A stretch of 64,000 nucleotides of DNA. It comes from a bacterium (GTDB lineage: Bacteria > Cyanobacteriota > Vampirovibrionia > Gastranaerophilales > Gastranaerophilaceae). Both the position numbers and the translations under genes were made by a program. This document shows, one piece after another, positions 9,222 to 17,893 of this stretch (its first letter is position 1; each line of letters opens with the position of its first letter). The notes beneath the pieces are model-generated. The model saw only the letters and a program-made list of their open reading frames with translations, made no database searches and was not told where the DNA came from. The stretch is taken from positions 19,806 to 83,805 of the forward strand of contig JAFVAR010000002.1 of assembly GCA_017480425.1 (NCBI GenBank), read 5' to 3'.

Positions 9222-10082
9222 ATGTTATTACATAAAATAGATGAAGTAAGAGAAAGTATTATAAAGTGGAAAAAAGAAGGTTTGACAGTCGGACTTGTTC
9301 CCACAATGGGAGCACTGCACAACGGGCACTTAAGCCTTATAAAAAAAGCAAAAGAAACATGCGACAAAGTAGTCGTATCAGATTTTGTTAATCCGATACA
9401 ATTTGGACCTTCTGAAGACTTTGATAAATACCCCAGAACATTAGATGCAGACATGGAGCTTTGCAATGAAACCGGAGTTGATATAGTATTCGCACCTTCT
9501 GCAAATGAAATGTACGGAGAAGGACAAAGATTGTCAAACGACACTCTTACTTACGTATGCCCCCCATTTTTCTATGTAAATAAACTATGCGGAAAATCAA
9601 GAGTGGGACATTTTGACGGAGTCTGCACTGTAGTTCTCAAATTATTTAATATAGTTCAACCTGATTTTGCATTTTTCGGACAAAAAGATGCTCAACAAGT
9701 AATAGTTATAAAAAAAATGGTCAAAGATTTAAATGTACCGATTAAAATTGTTCAATGCCCGATTGTCAGGGAAGAATCCGGTTTAGCACTAAGCTCAAGA
9801 AATAAATACTTATCAGAAGCAGGAAAACAAGATGCATTAGTTTTAAGTAAAATTTTAAATAACATTAAGGTATGCTACAACAGAGGTATTACGGATACTG
9901 ATGCTCTTAAGGAAACTGCATATGGTTTTTTGACGGATAAACATGAAATGGAATATTTAGAAATAGTCGATAAAGAAACATTGGAAGATAAAAAACAGGC
10001 TGATGACAATTCAATTGCACTCATAGCATGCAGAGTCGAAAATGTCAGACTTATTGATAATATATACCTCAAGGAGGATTAA
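9222..10082 (+). CDS. panC: Pantothenate synthetase
   Basis: A 286-residue PanC that condenses pantoate and beta-alanine using ATP. Hallmarks are VPTMGALHNGHLSLI (the HIGH-like ATP site), FVNPIQFGP, FGQKDAQQ and the KMSKS-like stretch ending LALSSRNKYLS. A GAGGGAG site lies 5 bases before the ATG. Its stop overlaps the ATG of the next gene by one base (TAATG), indicating coupled translation. Beta-alanine must come from another route, because panD is not in the window. Confidence 0.95.
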   Translation: MLLHKIDEVRESIIKWKKEGLTVGLVPTMGALHNGHLSLIKKAKETCDKVVVSDFVNPIQFGPSEDFDKYPRTLDADMELCNETGVDIVFAPSANEMYGEGQRLSNDTLTYVCPPFFYVNKLCGKSRVGHFDGVCTVVLKLFNIVQPDFAFFGQKDAQQVIVIKKMVKDLNVPIKIVQCPIVREESGLALSSRNKYLSEAGKQDALVLSKILNNIKVCYNRGITDTDALKETAYGFLTDKHEMEYLEIVDKETLEDKKQADDNSIALIACRVENVRLIDNIYLKED

Positions 10083-10936
10083 TGATGCATGAAGCTATTT
10101 TAAACATATTTAAAGGAATCAGAAGTTTTATTTATATGATAAGAATACTTTGTATATTTTGTATTCTTCTGCTTTTATGCTACTGGATTGAAGATTTAAC
10201 AAAAGGAAACTTTGCATGGCTTAATTTTATTAAACCGCTTTTTAATTCGCTTTTAAAAATGTGTGATGATATATATTCTTATTCGTTCAATTTTTTCGGA
10301 GCGGTTTTTGAAATCAAATATTTGAGTACATTACTTATTTTTGTAGCGATTTCATACATTTTTAAACTAATAAGTCAAGTCGTAGAAATGATTGAAACAG
10401 GATACTTAAAAACACGAAAAGTATACAAAAAAACAGAAGAAACTCTTATCAATAAAAAATTGCAAGCTGATACAACTTTAGAACAAGTTCAAATTACAAA
10501 ATATACAATTGTTGTCAGCACACAAATAAAAAGAAAGTTTTCGCATCGTGAAATTCACGTGGATATAGAAGAACAAAACAAATTGCTAAATGATTTTCTG
10601 ACACAAAAAACCGGCAAAGCACCTGTTTTATACAATGGCGGATTCATGTATCAATTCAATAATTTTGACAGAATTGACAATGTTCTCGATACCATATTTA
10701 AGGTTATGAAATCAAATTCAATGATTGATTATGCATTCTGCGTACAAGTCGGAGATAACCCCAAACAACTTGATAAATTAATAAGTCTTTACCATTTCGG
10801 TAAAGTAACTATGGCAGCAGATACTGCATATAGGTATAAATTCAACGCTTCACACAGATATCAGACTTCACAAGTCGGAATTTTTCAATATGATAACGGA
10901 ACAATAGAAGCTCATGAGTTTAAAGAAATTCTGTAG
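10082..10936 (+). CDS. Membrane protein with possible degenerate nucleotidyl-cyclase-like domain
   Basis: A 284-residue protein with two membrane spans (about 18-40 and 78-98) and a cytoplasmic C-terminal domain. I do not recognise a named family. From about residue 140 the order of elements resembles the class III adenylate cyclase fold: a strand IVVSTQI, helix EQNKLLNDFL, a GGFMYQF hairpin, helix, FCVQVGD and HFGKVTMAADTAYRY. The metal-binding Asp residues of active cyclases are not evident, so catalysis is unlikely if the fold is right. It overlaps panC by one base (ATGATG start; either ATG possible) and precedes dapA. Confidence 0.65.
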   Translation: MMHEAILNIFKGIRSFIYMIRILCIFCILLLLCYWIEDLTKGNFAWLNFIKPLFNSLLKMCDDIYSYSFNFFGAVFEIKYLSTLLIFVAISYIFKLISQVVEMIETGYLKTRKVYKKTEETLINKKLQADTTLEQVQITKYTIVVSTQIKRKFSHREIHVDIEEQNKLLNDFLTQKTGKAPVLYNGGFMYQFNNFDRIDNVLDTIFKVMKSNSMIDYAFCVQVGDNPKQLDKLISLYHFGKVTMAADTAYRYKFNASHRYQTSQVGIFQYDNGTIEAHEFKEIL

Positions 10937-10990
10937 TATAATAGGTACATTAATATTAGTAAATAGTAAAACTTGGAGGATGAGGGATAT

Positions 10991-11869
10991 ATGAGATACG
11001 ATTTTGGCGAAGTTATTACCGCAATGGTAACACCATTTAACGAAAAAAGAGAAGTTGATTACGGCAAAGTCGAATCTCTCGCAAATTATCTGGTAAATTC
11101 AGGTTCTGATTCAATTCTTGTTACTGCTACAACCGGAGAATCTCCGACTCTGACGCATGAAGAAGAAATTGAAATTCTTCTAAGCGCAAAAAGAGGAATT
11201 CTTGGTAAGGGAAAAGTTATTATGGGCGCAGGCTCAAATTCTACCGAGACTGCGGTTATGATGGCTAAAAATGCAGAAAAAGAAGGAGCAGATGCAATTT
11301 TATCAGTAGTACCGTATTATAATAAACCTACTCAGGCAGGAATTATAGAACACTTCTCGGCAGTTGCGGAAGCTACTGAACTACCAATAATTTTATATAA
11401 TATTCCATCAAGAACCGGTTCTAATATGAGTGTTGATACAGTAAAAACCCTTGCAAGAAAGTATCAAAATATAGTTGCCCTTAAACAAAGTTTTGGAGAT
11501 ATGGACACTGTAACAGAGCTTAGAATGGCATGCCCGAGTGATTTTGCCATATATTCAGGAGATGACAGCTTAACACTCCCAATGTTATCACTTGGTGCAC
11601 ATGGCGTTGTATCTGTTGCATCTCACCTATTTGGAATTGAAATAAAATCTATGATTAGAAATTTTAAAACCGGTGACACAACAACCGCTAAAAACATGCA
11701 TCAAAAGTTATACCCAATATTTAAGAAACTATTTATGGCACCTAACCCGATTCCGGTTAAAGCCGCTCTTGCTTACAAAGGATTAATTGAAGACTATGTA
11801 AGACGTCCGCTTGTTGAACTTACTAAAACAGAAAAAACGGATTTGTTCTTTATATTAGATTCAATCTAG
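10991..11869 (+). CDS. dapA: 4-hydroxy-tetrahydrodipicolinate synthase
   Basis: A 292-residue DapA that condenses pyruvate and aspartate semialdehyde in the lysine and diaminopimelate pathway. It has the family blocks ATTGESPTLTHEE, YYNKPTQAG, YNIPSRTG and the Schiff-base lysine in VALKQSFGD. I chose ATG 10991, with GGAGGA at 10975-10980 ten bases upstream, over the TTG at 10973 that overlaps that site. It is the last gene of the panB-panC cluster and ends before a terminator. Confidence 0.94.
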   Translation: MRYDFGEVITAMVTPFNEKREVDYGKVESLANYLVNSGSDSILVTATTGESPTLTHEEEIEILLSAKRGILGKGKVIMGAGSNSTETAVMMAKNAEKEGADAILSVVPYYNKPTQAGIIEHFSAVAEATELPIILYNIPSRTGSNMSVDTVKTLARKYQNIVALKQSFGDMDTVTELRMACPSDFAIYSGDDSLTLPMLSLGAHGVVSVASHLFGIEIKSMIRNFKTGDTTTAKNMHQKLYPIFKKLFMAPNPIPVKAALAYKGLIEDYVRRPLVELTKTEKTDLFFILDSI

Positions 11870-11888
11870 GAATACAAAATTTCTTATA

Positions 11889-11921
11889 AAAAAGGACTTA
11901 CTATAAATGTAAGCCCTTTTT
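11889..11921. terminator. Intrinsic terminator shared by dapA and prepilin gene
   Basis: AAAAAGGACTTAC pairs with GTAAGCCCTTTTT around a 7-base loop, with one A-C mismatch. The T-run on each strand fits use by both convergent genes. Confidence 0.8.
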
Positions 11922-11930
11922 ACATGCAGT

Positions 11931-12752
11931 TTATTTATATATTACTTTCAAATTATTATCAAAAATTGAACCTGCACATCCCCAACCTCCACCAACACCA
12001 TTTCTGTCACAATGATAGTTACTGCTACTGTTTCTCCAACTTTCCCCTCTTGGGTTGCCATTTGCAAAAACATCACCACCGGTCGGAAGCACTGCACCGC
12101 TTCTATCAATAGTAAAGTCAAATAAATCAATACCACGTTTATTTGGGCCATGTGTTCTGCCGTTTATATCAACTATAATATCAGCCAAGTACCCTTTCAG
12201 ATTGCTATCGCCTGTCCTATAAGTATGTTTACCGTTATTCATTGCTGTAATTAACATAACACAATTGTGCATAAGTTCCAGTTTTCTATAATTTGCACCC
12301 CATACTGTTCCGGCACGCATTGTATCTTGACGAAATTGGCTATGAGCAGGAGATAGCTCTGTACCCTTGCCACGACCTATATAATTTGAACCTTGAATAT
12401 ACCTTGCTAATGCTTGTAAATATGCTTCATCAGAAGATGTTCTGGTATAAGTTTTTCCACTTATGACGGCAGGATTATCTAAAAAATTTCCGTCACCATC
12501 CGTTTGACCCCATTGACCTTCAGTCATTATGCCGCCGTCATTAAATAACTCTTGCAAGTCATTTGAACCGGCATCATTTAGCATTTGATAATTTGCATTT
12601 TCTAAGGTTGATTTAAATTTTGATAATGTTGGCCCAATATGGGCATTTGATACATCCTGAATTAGTGCTGGGGCAGTCAAGGCCGCAACAACTCCTATAA
12701 TACCAAGTGTAATCAACACTTCAGCTAAAGTAAATCCTTTCATTTTCATCAT
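11931..12752 (-). CDS. Type IV pilin / type II secretion pseudopilin-like prepilin
   Basis: A 273-residue protein starting with a class III signal: MKMKG then FTLAEVLITLGIIGVVAALT. Prepilin peptidase would cut between Gly and Phe; Glu at +5 needed for assembly is present. The following globular part is rich in Gly, Asn and Trp with a C-terminal Cys-containing GWGCAGSIF region, and I recognise no domain there. This N-terminus is a signature of gut Melainabacteria genomes, where it occurs in many copies. GAGGG precedes three closely spaced ATGs, so the exact start is uncertain by three codons. The ATG lies 53 bases from the left end of the inverted-repeat module, which may contain its promoter. 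Confidence 0.85.
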   Translation of the reverse strand: MMKMKGFTLAEVLITLGIIGVVAALTAPALIQDVSNAHIGPTLSKFKSTLENANYQMLNDAGSNDLQELFNDGGIMTEGQWGQTDGDGNFLDNPAVISGKTYTRTSSDEAYLQALARYIQGSNYIGRGKGTELSPAHSQFRQDTMRAGTVWGANYRKLELMHNCVMLITAMNNGKHTYRTGDSNLKGYLADIIVDINGRTHGPNKRGIDLFDFTIDRSGAVLPTGGDVFANGNPRGESWRNSSSNYHCDRNGVGGGWGCAGSIFDNNLKVIYK

Positions 12753-12807
12753 AAACCCTCTTTTGCTTGATTACTCAATAATTTAAAATTCATTTTTAGT
12801 TTTCAAA

Positions 12808-12835
12808 ATGTAACACAATGTATATTATGTTACAT
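12808..12835 (+). repeat. dif-like 28-bp site, left end of module
   Basis: The arrangement is an 11-base arm ATGTAACACAA, a 6-base centre TGTATA and an 11-base arm TTATGTTACAT. The centre is identical to that of E. coli dif, and the right arm differs from the E. coli XerD arm (TTATGTTAAAT) at one base. The left arm diverges, as XerC arms usually do. The site is also a near-palindrome, so an operator is an alternative reading. Confidence 0.55.
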
Positions 12836-13238
12836 TTTGGGGTAAATATAAGCAGTAACAGAGATTTAAGTATGAAAGGATATAAATGCCTGAATAAAGT
12901 AAGTTAATAAGAATAGTGAGGTATAAAGTTCACACCCTCGCCCCCACAACATCTGCTTAGTGGAATGGCAGGGGTGAGGGAATGAGAAGATTCGGCGAAT
13001 GCCGAACACATCCATTCAATCATTCAGCCGAAGGCTGATGTGGTTATCTCTTCAGTCCGGTGTTTCTCTCTTTCTTTGCTTCGTTTCTTTCTCTCTTTGC
13101 CTCCGAAACAAAGAGAGAAAGAAATGAAGATAGAAAAAAGAACAGAAAATATAAAACCTCACCAAGAATAACTAAAACTCAAGCGTAGCTTTTGTTTTGT
13201 TATTCTATCCTCTCCATCTTGAGAGGAAAAAGAAAAAA

Positions 13239-13266
13239 ATGTAACATAATATACATTGTGTTACAT
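13239..13266 (-). repeat. dif-like 28-bp site, right end of module, inverted
   Basis: This is the exact reverse complement of the site at 12808-12835: XerD-like arm, TGTATA centre and XerC-like arm read on the minus strand. Two sites in inverted order would invert rather than delete the module if recombined together, as proposed for paired pdif sites on Acinetobacter plasmids. Confidence 0.55.
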
Positions 13267-13387
13267 TTTATTATACTAAAAAACTCTGTTTTTTGATACT
13301 AAGAAAAGTAAAAAATACTCTTATTGGTAGTATTTATTTTTATCTTTGAATTATAATAAATACATAGGGTATAAAAGGAGTACATAG

Positions 13388-14689
13388 ATGAAGAATAAAC
13401 TAATAATGTTTTGGGCAATTGTCCTCATTGTCATAGTTTCTGTAGTGACAATTTGTACAAAGCCGACAAAACTTGGTTTGGACTTGGTTGGAGGCTCAAG
13501 ACTTGTACTTGAAGCACAACCTACAAATGCACAAGTGACACCGGATATGATGTCCAGTCTGCAATTTGCAATTGAAAACAGAGTTAATAAACTTGGCGTT
13601 TCTGAAACTGTTGTTCAACGTTCAGGTGATAAAAGACTTGTCGTTGAAATTCCTGATGTTTCGGATTTGAACCAAGCAAAAGCTTATATTGGAGAAACAG
13701 CTGAATTAGACTTTAGAAAACCTGTTATGAAAGGTGATGAACCCGACTGGGAACCGACAGGTCTGACAGGAAAACAATTAAACAGAGCTAATTTAAGTAC
13801 AAATTCACAAAACGGTCAATGGGTTGTTGATTTGGAATTTGATGGCGAAGGAACAAAGATGTTTGCCGATTTGACAAAGAAAATGGTTGGAAAACCGATG
13901 GCAATATTCTTTAACGGAGAATTGCAATCTGCACCCGTTATCAGAGAGCCTATTACAGGAGGCAGAGCTCAAATATCAGGCGGGGAGAACGGATTTGCTT
14001 ATGATGAAGCTAAGCAAATGGTTGACCTTCTTAATGCCGGTGCACTTCCTGTTCCTGCTAAAATCATTGAAGAAAATACAGTTGGTCCTACTCTTGGTGC
14101 TGACAGTATTGCAAAATCAAAAGTTGCAGGTGCAATCGGTTTAGGATTTGTAATGTTATTTATGGCTATATATTACAGAGCTCCGGGACTTATTGCAGAT
14201 ATCGCATTAATTATATACGGCATTATACTATTTGCTTTATTTAAAGCTATTCCAGTAACGCTAACGCTTGCCGGTATCGCAGGTTTCATTCTTTCTGTCG
14301 GTATGGCGGTTGACGCAAACATTTTGATTTTTGAAAGAACAAAAGAAGAATTAAGAGCGGGAAGAACATTATTTACGGCAATTAATTCAGGTTTTGACAG
14401 AGCATTTACAAGTATTTTTGACTCAAATATGACAACAATTATTACTTGTACAATTCTATACTGCCTCGGAACAAGTATTGTTAAAGGGTTTGCATTAACT
14501 CTTGCAATTGGTGTAATTGTTTCAATGTTCTCTGCAATTACAATAACAAAGAACTTTATGCACTTATGCTTCGGCACAGGAAAACTAAAAAATCCTGCAA
14601 TGTTTGGTTTGAAAGAATCCGAAATTAATGTGGAATATCAAGCAGTTGAAACTAAGCGTGAAAAAGCTAAATTCGGAATTTTAGATTAA
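13388..14689 (+). CDS. secD: Protein translocase subunit SecD
   Basis: A 433-residue inner-membrane subunit that, with SecF, uses the proton gradient to help complete Sec-dependent export. It has a first span at residues 7-24, the motif LGLDLVGGSRLVLEA, a periplasmic P1 domain shorter than in E. coli (which is over 600 residues), and five C-terminal spans with the conserved GMAVDANILIFERTKEE. AAAGGAG precedes the ATG. secF follows 17 bases later. yajC is not beside it. Confidence 0.95.
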   Translation: MKNKLIMFWAIVLIVIVSVVTICTKPTKLGLDLVGGSRLVLEAQPTNAQVTPDMMSSLQFAIENRVNKLGVSETVVQRSGDKRLVVEIPDVSDLNQAKAYIGETAELDFRKPVMKGDEPDWEPTGLTGKQLNRANLSTNSQNGQWVVDLEFDGEGTKMFADLTKKMVGKPMAIFFNGELQSAPVIREPITGGRAQISGGENGFAYDEAKQMVDLLNAGALPVPAKIIEENTVGPTLGADSIAKSKVAGAIGLGFVMLFMAIYYRAPGLIADIALIIYGIILFALFKAIPVTLTLAGIAGFILSVGMAVDANILIFERTKEELRAGRTLFTAINSGFDRAFTSIFDSNMTTIITCTILYCLGTSIVKGFALTLAIGVIVSMFSAITITKNFMHLCFGTGKLKNPAMFGLKESEINVEYQAVETKREKAKFGILD

Positions 14690-14706
14690 TAAAAAGGATA
14701 AAAAAA

Positions 14707-15669
14707 ATGAGATTAAAATTAGATATAGTAAAATACAGATTTTTATATTTGGCATTGTCGGCAATACTATTAACACCGGGTATTGTTTCAATGATATATT
14801 CAATGATAACTTATCCGACTCATTCTCCTGTTAAAGTCGGGATTGACTACACGGGCGGAACAACATTACAATATGGAGTTAAAGAAGACATCTCAAATGA
14901 CAAGATGGCAAATATCAGAACAAATTTGGAAAAAAACGGAATTGAAAACCCTTACTTACAGGTAATTCATGTAAACACAAATCAACAAAGTTCTGATTTA
15001 AAATCAATCCTTTCAATAAGAACAAAATTTATTGATGAAAACTCCAAAGATCAAGATACCATAACCAATGTAATAAGCAGCAGTTTTGATACACCGCAAT
15101 TAGTTCAAGTAAGTTCTGTAGGTCCGACTTTAGGTGCCGAGTTATTCAAAAATTCACTAATTGCACTTTCTTTAGCATTGTTGGGAATTGTTGCATATCT
15201 GACGTTTAGATTCCAATTTAATTATGCACTTGCGGCAATACTGGGACTCGTTCACGATACATTATTTGTAGTCGGAGTATTTTCTATACTCGGTTTATTC
15301 TTCAATGTTCAGGTTGATGCACTCTTTGTAACTGCGGTTCTTACGGTAATCGGATTTTCAGTACATGATACAATCGTTGTATTTGACAGAGTAAGAGAAA
15401 ACCTAAAGTATTACGGAAAGAAAATGTCTTTTGGTGAAATTATGAATGCAAGTATTAATCAAACTCTTGCAAGAAGCATCAATACATCATTTACAACTTT
15501 AATAACATTGCTTGCACTTTATTTCTTAGGAGGTGTTACAACAAGAGATTTTGTTCTTGCAATGATATTAGGTATATTAATTGGTACGTATTCAAGCATA
15601 TTCTTCTGTTCAACTCTTATTGATATTTGGGAAGACAAAAAGAATTCCGCAGCTCCTGCAATTTCATAG
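14707..15669 (+). CDS. secF: Protein translocase subunit SecF
   Basis: A 320-residue partner of SecD. The first span is followed by the signature GIDYTGGTTLQY. The C-terminal membrane region carries VIGFSVHDTIVVFDRVREN and the RSINTSFTTLITLL block typical of SecF. Length is normal for the family. It ends four bases before a strong terminator, closing the secDF operon. Confidence 0.95.
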   Translation: MRLKLDIVKYRFLYLALSAILLTPGIVSMIYSMITYPTHSPVKVGIDYTGGTTLQYGVKEDISNDKMANIRTNLEKNGIENPYLQVIHVNTNQQSSDLKSILSIRTKFIDENSKDQDTITNVISSSFDTPQLVQVSSVGPTLGAELFKNSLIALSLALLGIVAYLTFRFQFNYALAAILGLVHDTLFVVGVFSILGLFFNVQVDALFVTAVLTVIGFSVHDTIVVFDRVRENLKYYGKKMSFGEIMNASINQTLARSINTSFTTLITLLALYFLGGVTTRDFVLAMILGILIGTYSSIFFCSTLIDIWEDKKNSAAPAIS

Positions 15670-15672
15670 TTT

Positions 15673-15705
15673 AAAAAACGGTCTGAAAATTTCAGACCGT
15701 TTTTT
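15673..15705. terminator. Intrinsic terminator after secF
   Basis: A 16-bp perfect inverted repeat (AAAAAACGGTCTGAAA and its complement) with a T-run at the end. Confidence 0.9.
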
Positions 15706-15728
15706 AAATGTAAAAATTTGTAAAAAAA

Positions 15729-15758
15729 CTGACAAAAATATTTATTATAGGTTATATA
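15729..15758 (+). promoter_or_regulatory. Leaderless promoter of the HNH-like gene
   Basis: CTGACA (15729-15734), an 18-base spacer and TATATA (15753-15758), which ends six bases before the ATG at 15765. Transcription should start at or next to the A of the ATG, and no Shine-Dalgarno is present. Confidence 0.65.
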
Positions 15759-15764
15759 TATAGT

Positions 15765-17126
15765 ATGAAAATATTACCGGTTGTATCGTATTTATATCCA
15801 AGTATCAGACAAGATAATATAAATCGTGCCGGAACAAAATTGCCCCGTATTTTTAATACACAACCTACTGATACTGTAACATTTTCCGCAAAAGTGATAT
15901 CACCCAATAAAAAAGCTTTCAGAAAGCTGCTTAGATATGATATTCCGGATATGTATACAGGGAAAATTATGCTATCTCCTGATATTGTTGAAAACTTCAT
16001 AAAAAAAGGTCTTTTTGATAAGTCTATTAAAAAAATTGCAGAATCCTTAATGCCATATAAAGAACGTTTGCAGCATGTTGAACAGGAAGTTCTGTCTATT
16101 ATTAACAAAGATGCTGCTACAAATCCTGACTTAATGTTATCTGATGCAATAAAAAAGCATTCAAGTGAAGCAAACAAAAAATTATTAGAACTCCAAAATC
16201 CTATATTCGAGGAGCTTAACGAGTTAGCAAAAAAACTCCCTTCCGATGCATACCGTGATTTTCAGGAATTAATGGCTCAAGCAAAAATGATGTTAAATCA
16301 TCAATGCACAGTACAAAATTTTAATAAAAGTGATTTTAAATACAAATTGAAAAGAATCGCACATGATGTCTACTTATGCGGTATTGATGAAGATATTATG
16401 GCTATACAAAAACTTATGAAAATGACTAACTATTTTCCGTTTCAAAAATTCAACAAGGCAGGAAAGCCATCAAATAAGCAAACTGATGATTTAATTACCA
16501 AACAATCAAAATATATCAAAAATATGATGCTGTACTTTAATCGCACTTCACTTGCTTATAATCAAGAATTAAGGTCTTTATTTGAAAATGCTGAAAGTCA
16601 AATTCTCGGAAAACCTTCACTTGTTGCTTTCAGCAGAAAGAAATTCATTTGCAGTCTGGATAAAATCCTTGATAAAATTGATGATAAAGAGCTTGCCGGT
16701 AAACTACACCGAATAGCAGTAAAATTGCCGACATCACAAGATACCGTTTCAGCATTTATAGTAAAAGCATCCAGAAGAACATCTGAAAAAATAGGATTGG
16801 ATTTATTGCAAAATTCAGTTGGCTCAATAGAGCACCTTGTACCGAGAAGTCAAGGCGGTAAGGATTCTTACGCAAATTATGGTTTATCGGCTTCACTGAT
16901 TAATTCAAACCGTGGAAGCACTGACATGCAAGTATATTTAAGAGAGCATCCTGAAGTATATGCAACTTGTCAAATGTATGTTGACAGGTTCATAGAACTT
17001 ACAAACTCAAAAGTTATAGAAAGAAACGGAATTCCCAAAACATACATAAGAGATTTTGCCTACACTATGCGCAGACTTTCCCCGTCTGAAAAACCTATGA
17101 TTTTAGATTTAAGCAAATTAAAATAA
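15765..17126 (+). CDS. HNH-like endonuclease-domain protein with lineage N-terminal motif
   Basis: A 453-residue protein. Residues 36-43 read DTVTFSAK, the N-terminal motif shared with other proteins here. The middle (about 50-340) is helical and charged, with no family I know. Near residues 360-390 it has SIEHLVPRSQGGKDSYANY followed by NSNRGS. This matches the core of HNH nucleases (EH-x-PRS-GG, N-Y, N-x-x-R-G), but the flanking CxxC zinc pairs usual in the family are missing. The start is leaderless. Neighbours give no restriction or phage context. Nuclease activity is inferred from the motif alone. Confidence 0.65.
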   Translation: MKILPVVSYLYPSIRQDNINRAGTKLPRIFNTQPTDTVTFSAKVISPNKKAFRKLLRYDIPDMYTGKIMLSPDIVENFIKKGLFDKSIKKIAESLMPYKERLQHVEQEVLSIINKDAATNPDLMLSDAIKKHSSEANKKLLELQNPIFEELNELAKKLPSDAYRDFQELMAQAKMMLNHQCTVQNFNKSDFKYKLKRIAHDVYLCGIDEDIMAIQKLMKMTNYFPFQKFNKAGKPSNKQTDDLITKQSKYIKNMMLYFNRTSLAYNQELRSLFENAESQILGKPSLVAFSRKKFICSLDKILDKIDDKELAGKLHRIAVKLPTSQDTVSAFIVKASRRTSEKIGLDLLQNSVGSIEHLVPRSQGGKDSYANYGLSASLINSNRGSTDMQVYLREHPEVYATCQMYVDRFIELTNSKVIERNGIPKTYIRDFAYTMRRLSPSEKPMILDLSKLK

Positions 17127-17127
17127 T

Positions 17128-17748
17128 TTATCCTTCAACTTGAAAATTTTTATTAAATCCGTAAAGCCAAATTATTCCTACAAGTGATGTATACACCAAA
17201 AGTTCTGCCATTTCTTCAAATACAAAATTATGAGTAGCTTTTTCAGCATACAACCCCAGAACAATACCTAAAATCATTAACAATATATTCCAAACCGGAA
17301 ATTTAACATTTTTTATTATATTCCACAAATTTATAAACAATTTATTCCACAAAAAATATACTACCACTGATGCTATATACAATCCGTAAATAGGATGCGC
17401 CAAATACCCGTATTTAATATCTTTCCAGCCATAATATGCATTAACTTCACCTGGGATTGGGAAAAATAAAGTCCTTCCGCAATTTATTTCTCTTAGCATT
17501 AAAATAATTATCACAAGAGAAACAAACTTAAAAAATTTTTTATTCTTCTTTACACAAAATCCCATAATACACGCCCCAAACAAAAATATCATTTGCATAT
17601 TTTCTAACAGTCCGTTTTCATATCCGTATTCAGCAGGCAAATACATAACACACGGAATTATAAGTAAAACGACTAATACCGGAATCCAAGTTACATTATA
17701 TATTTTAAAATCAAAATGGTTTTTCATAAAATCAAAAATTTTACTCAT
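17128..17748 (-). CDS. Multi-pass membrane protein of unknown function
   Basis: A 206-residue protein with about six membrane spans, which I cannot assign to a family. Conserved-looking polar positions within or between spans include REINCGRTLFFPIPGE (about 86-101) and HNFVFEEMAELLVY near the C-terminus. Glu and Arg in such places suggest an enzyme or transporter site rather than a simple anchor. A GAGGAGG site precedes the ATG. It converges with the HNH-like gene with a 1-base gap. Confidence 0.7.
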   Translation of the reverse strand: MSKIFDFMKNHFDFKIYNVTWIPVLVVLLIIPCVMYLPAEYGYENGLLENMQMIFLFGACIMGFCVKKNKKFFKFVSLVIIILMLREINCGRTLFFPIPGEVNAYYGWKDIKYGYLAHPIYGLYIASVVVYFLWNKLFINLWNIIKNVKFPVWNILLMILGIVLGLYAEKATHNFVFEEMAELLVYTSLVGIIWLYGFNKNFQVEG

Positions 17749-17893
17749 TACAAAAACCTCCTCTCAAATTTTCCGTAAAAATATTATATTGTTGAAAAGG
17801 CTGCAAGTCAAGTAAAATAAGGATTAAACCTTGACAATAACAGGCTTTTTTTATACTATGAAGTTGTAGTTTTTAGCATTTTAGGGAGTTTAT

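Larger units (their letters stand above)
12805..13269. mobile_element. Non-coding module bounded by perfect 34-bp inverted repeats
   Basis: A 465-bp segment whose two ends (12805-12838 and 13236-13269) are perfect reverse complements over 34 bases. No plausible gene lies inside. It holds five hairpin candidates: CCCTCGCCCC with GGGGTGAGGG (12935-12980), TTCGGCGAATGCCGAA (12991-13006), CAGCCGAAGGCTG (13025-13037), a perfect 16-bp pyrimidine/purine stem (13084-13099 with 13109-13124) and CCTCTC with GAGAGG (13209-13226). Base composition inside is patchier and more GC-rich than its surroundings. It fits a MITE or a cassette bounded by Xer-type sites. I saw no convincing target duplication. Confidence 0.75.
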
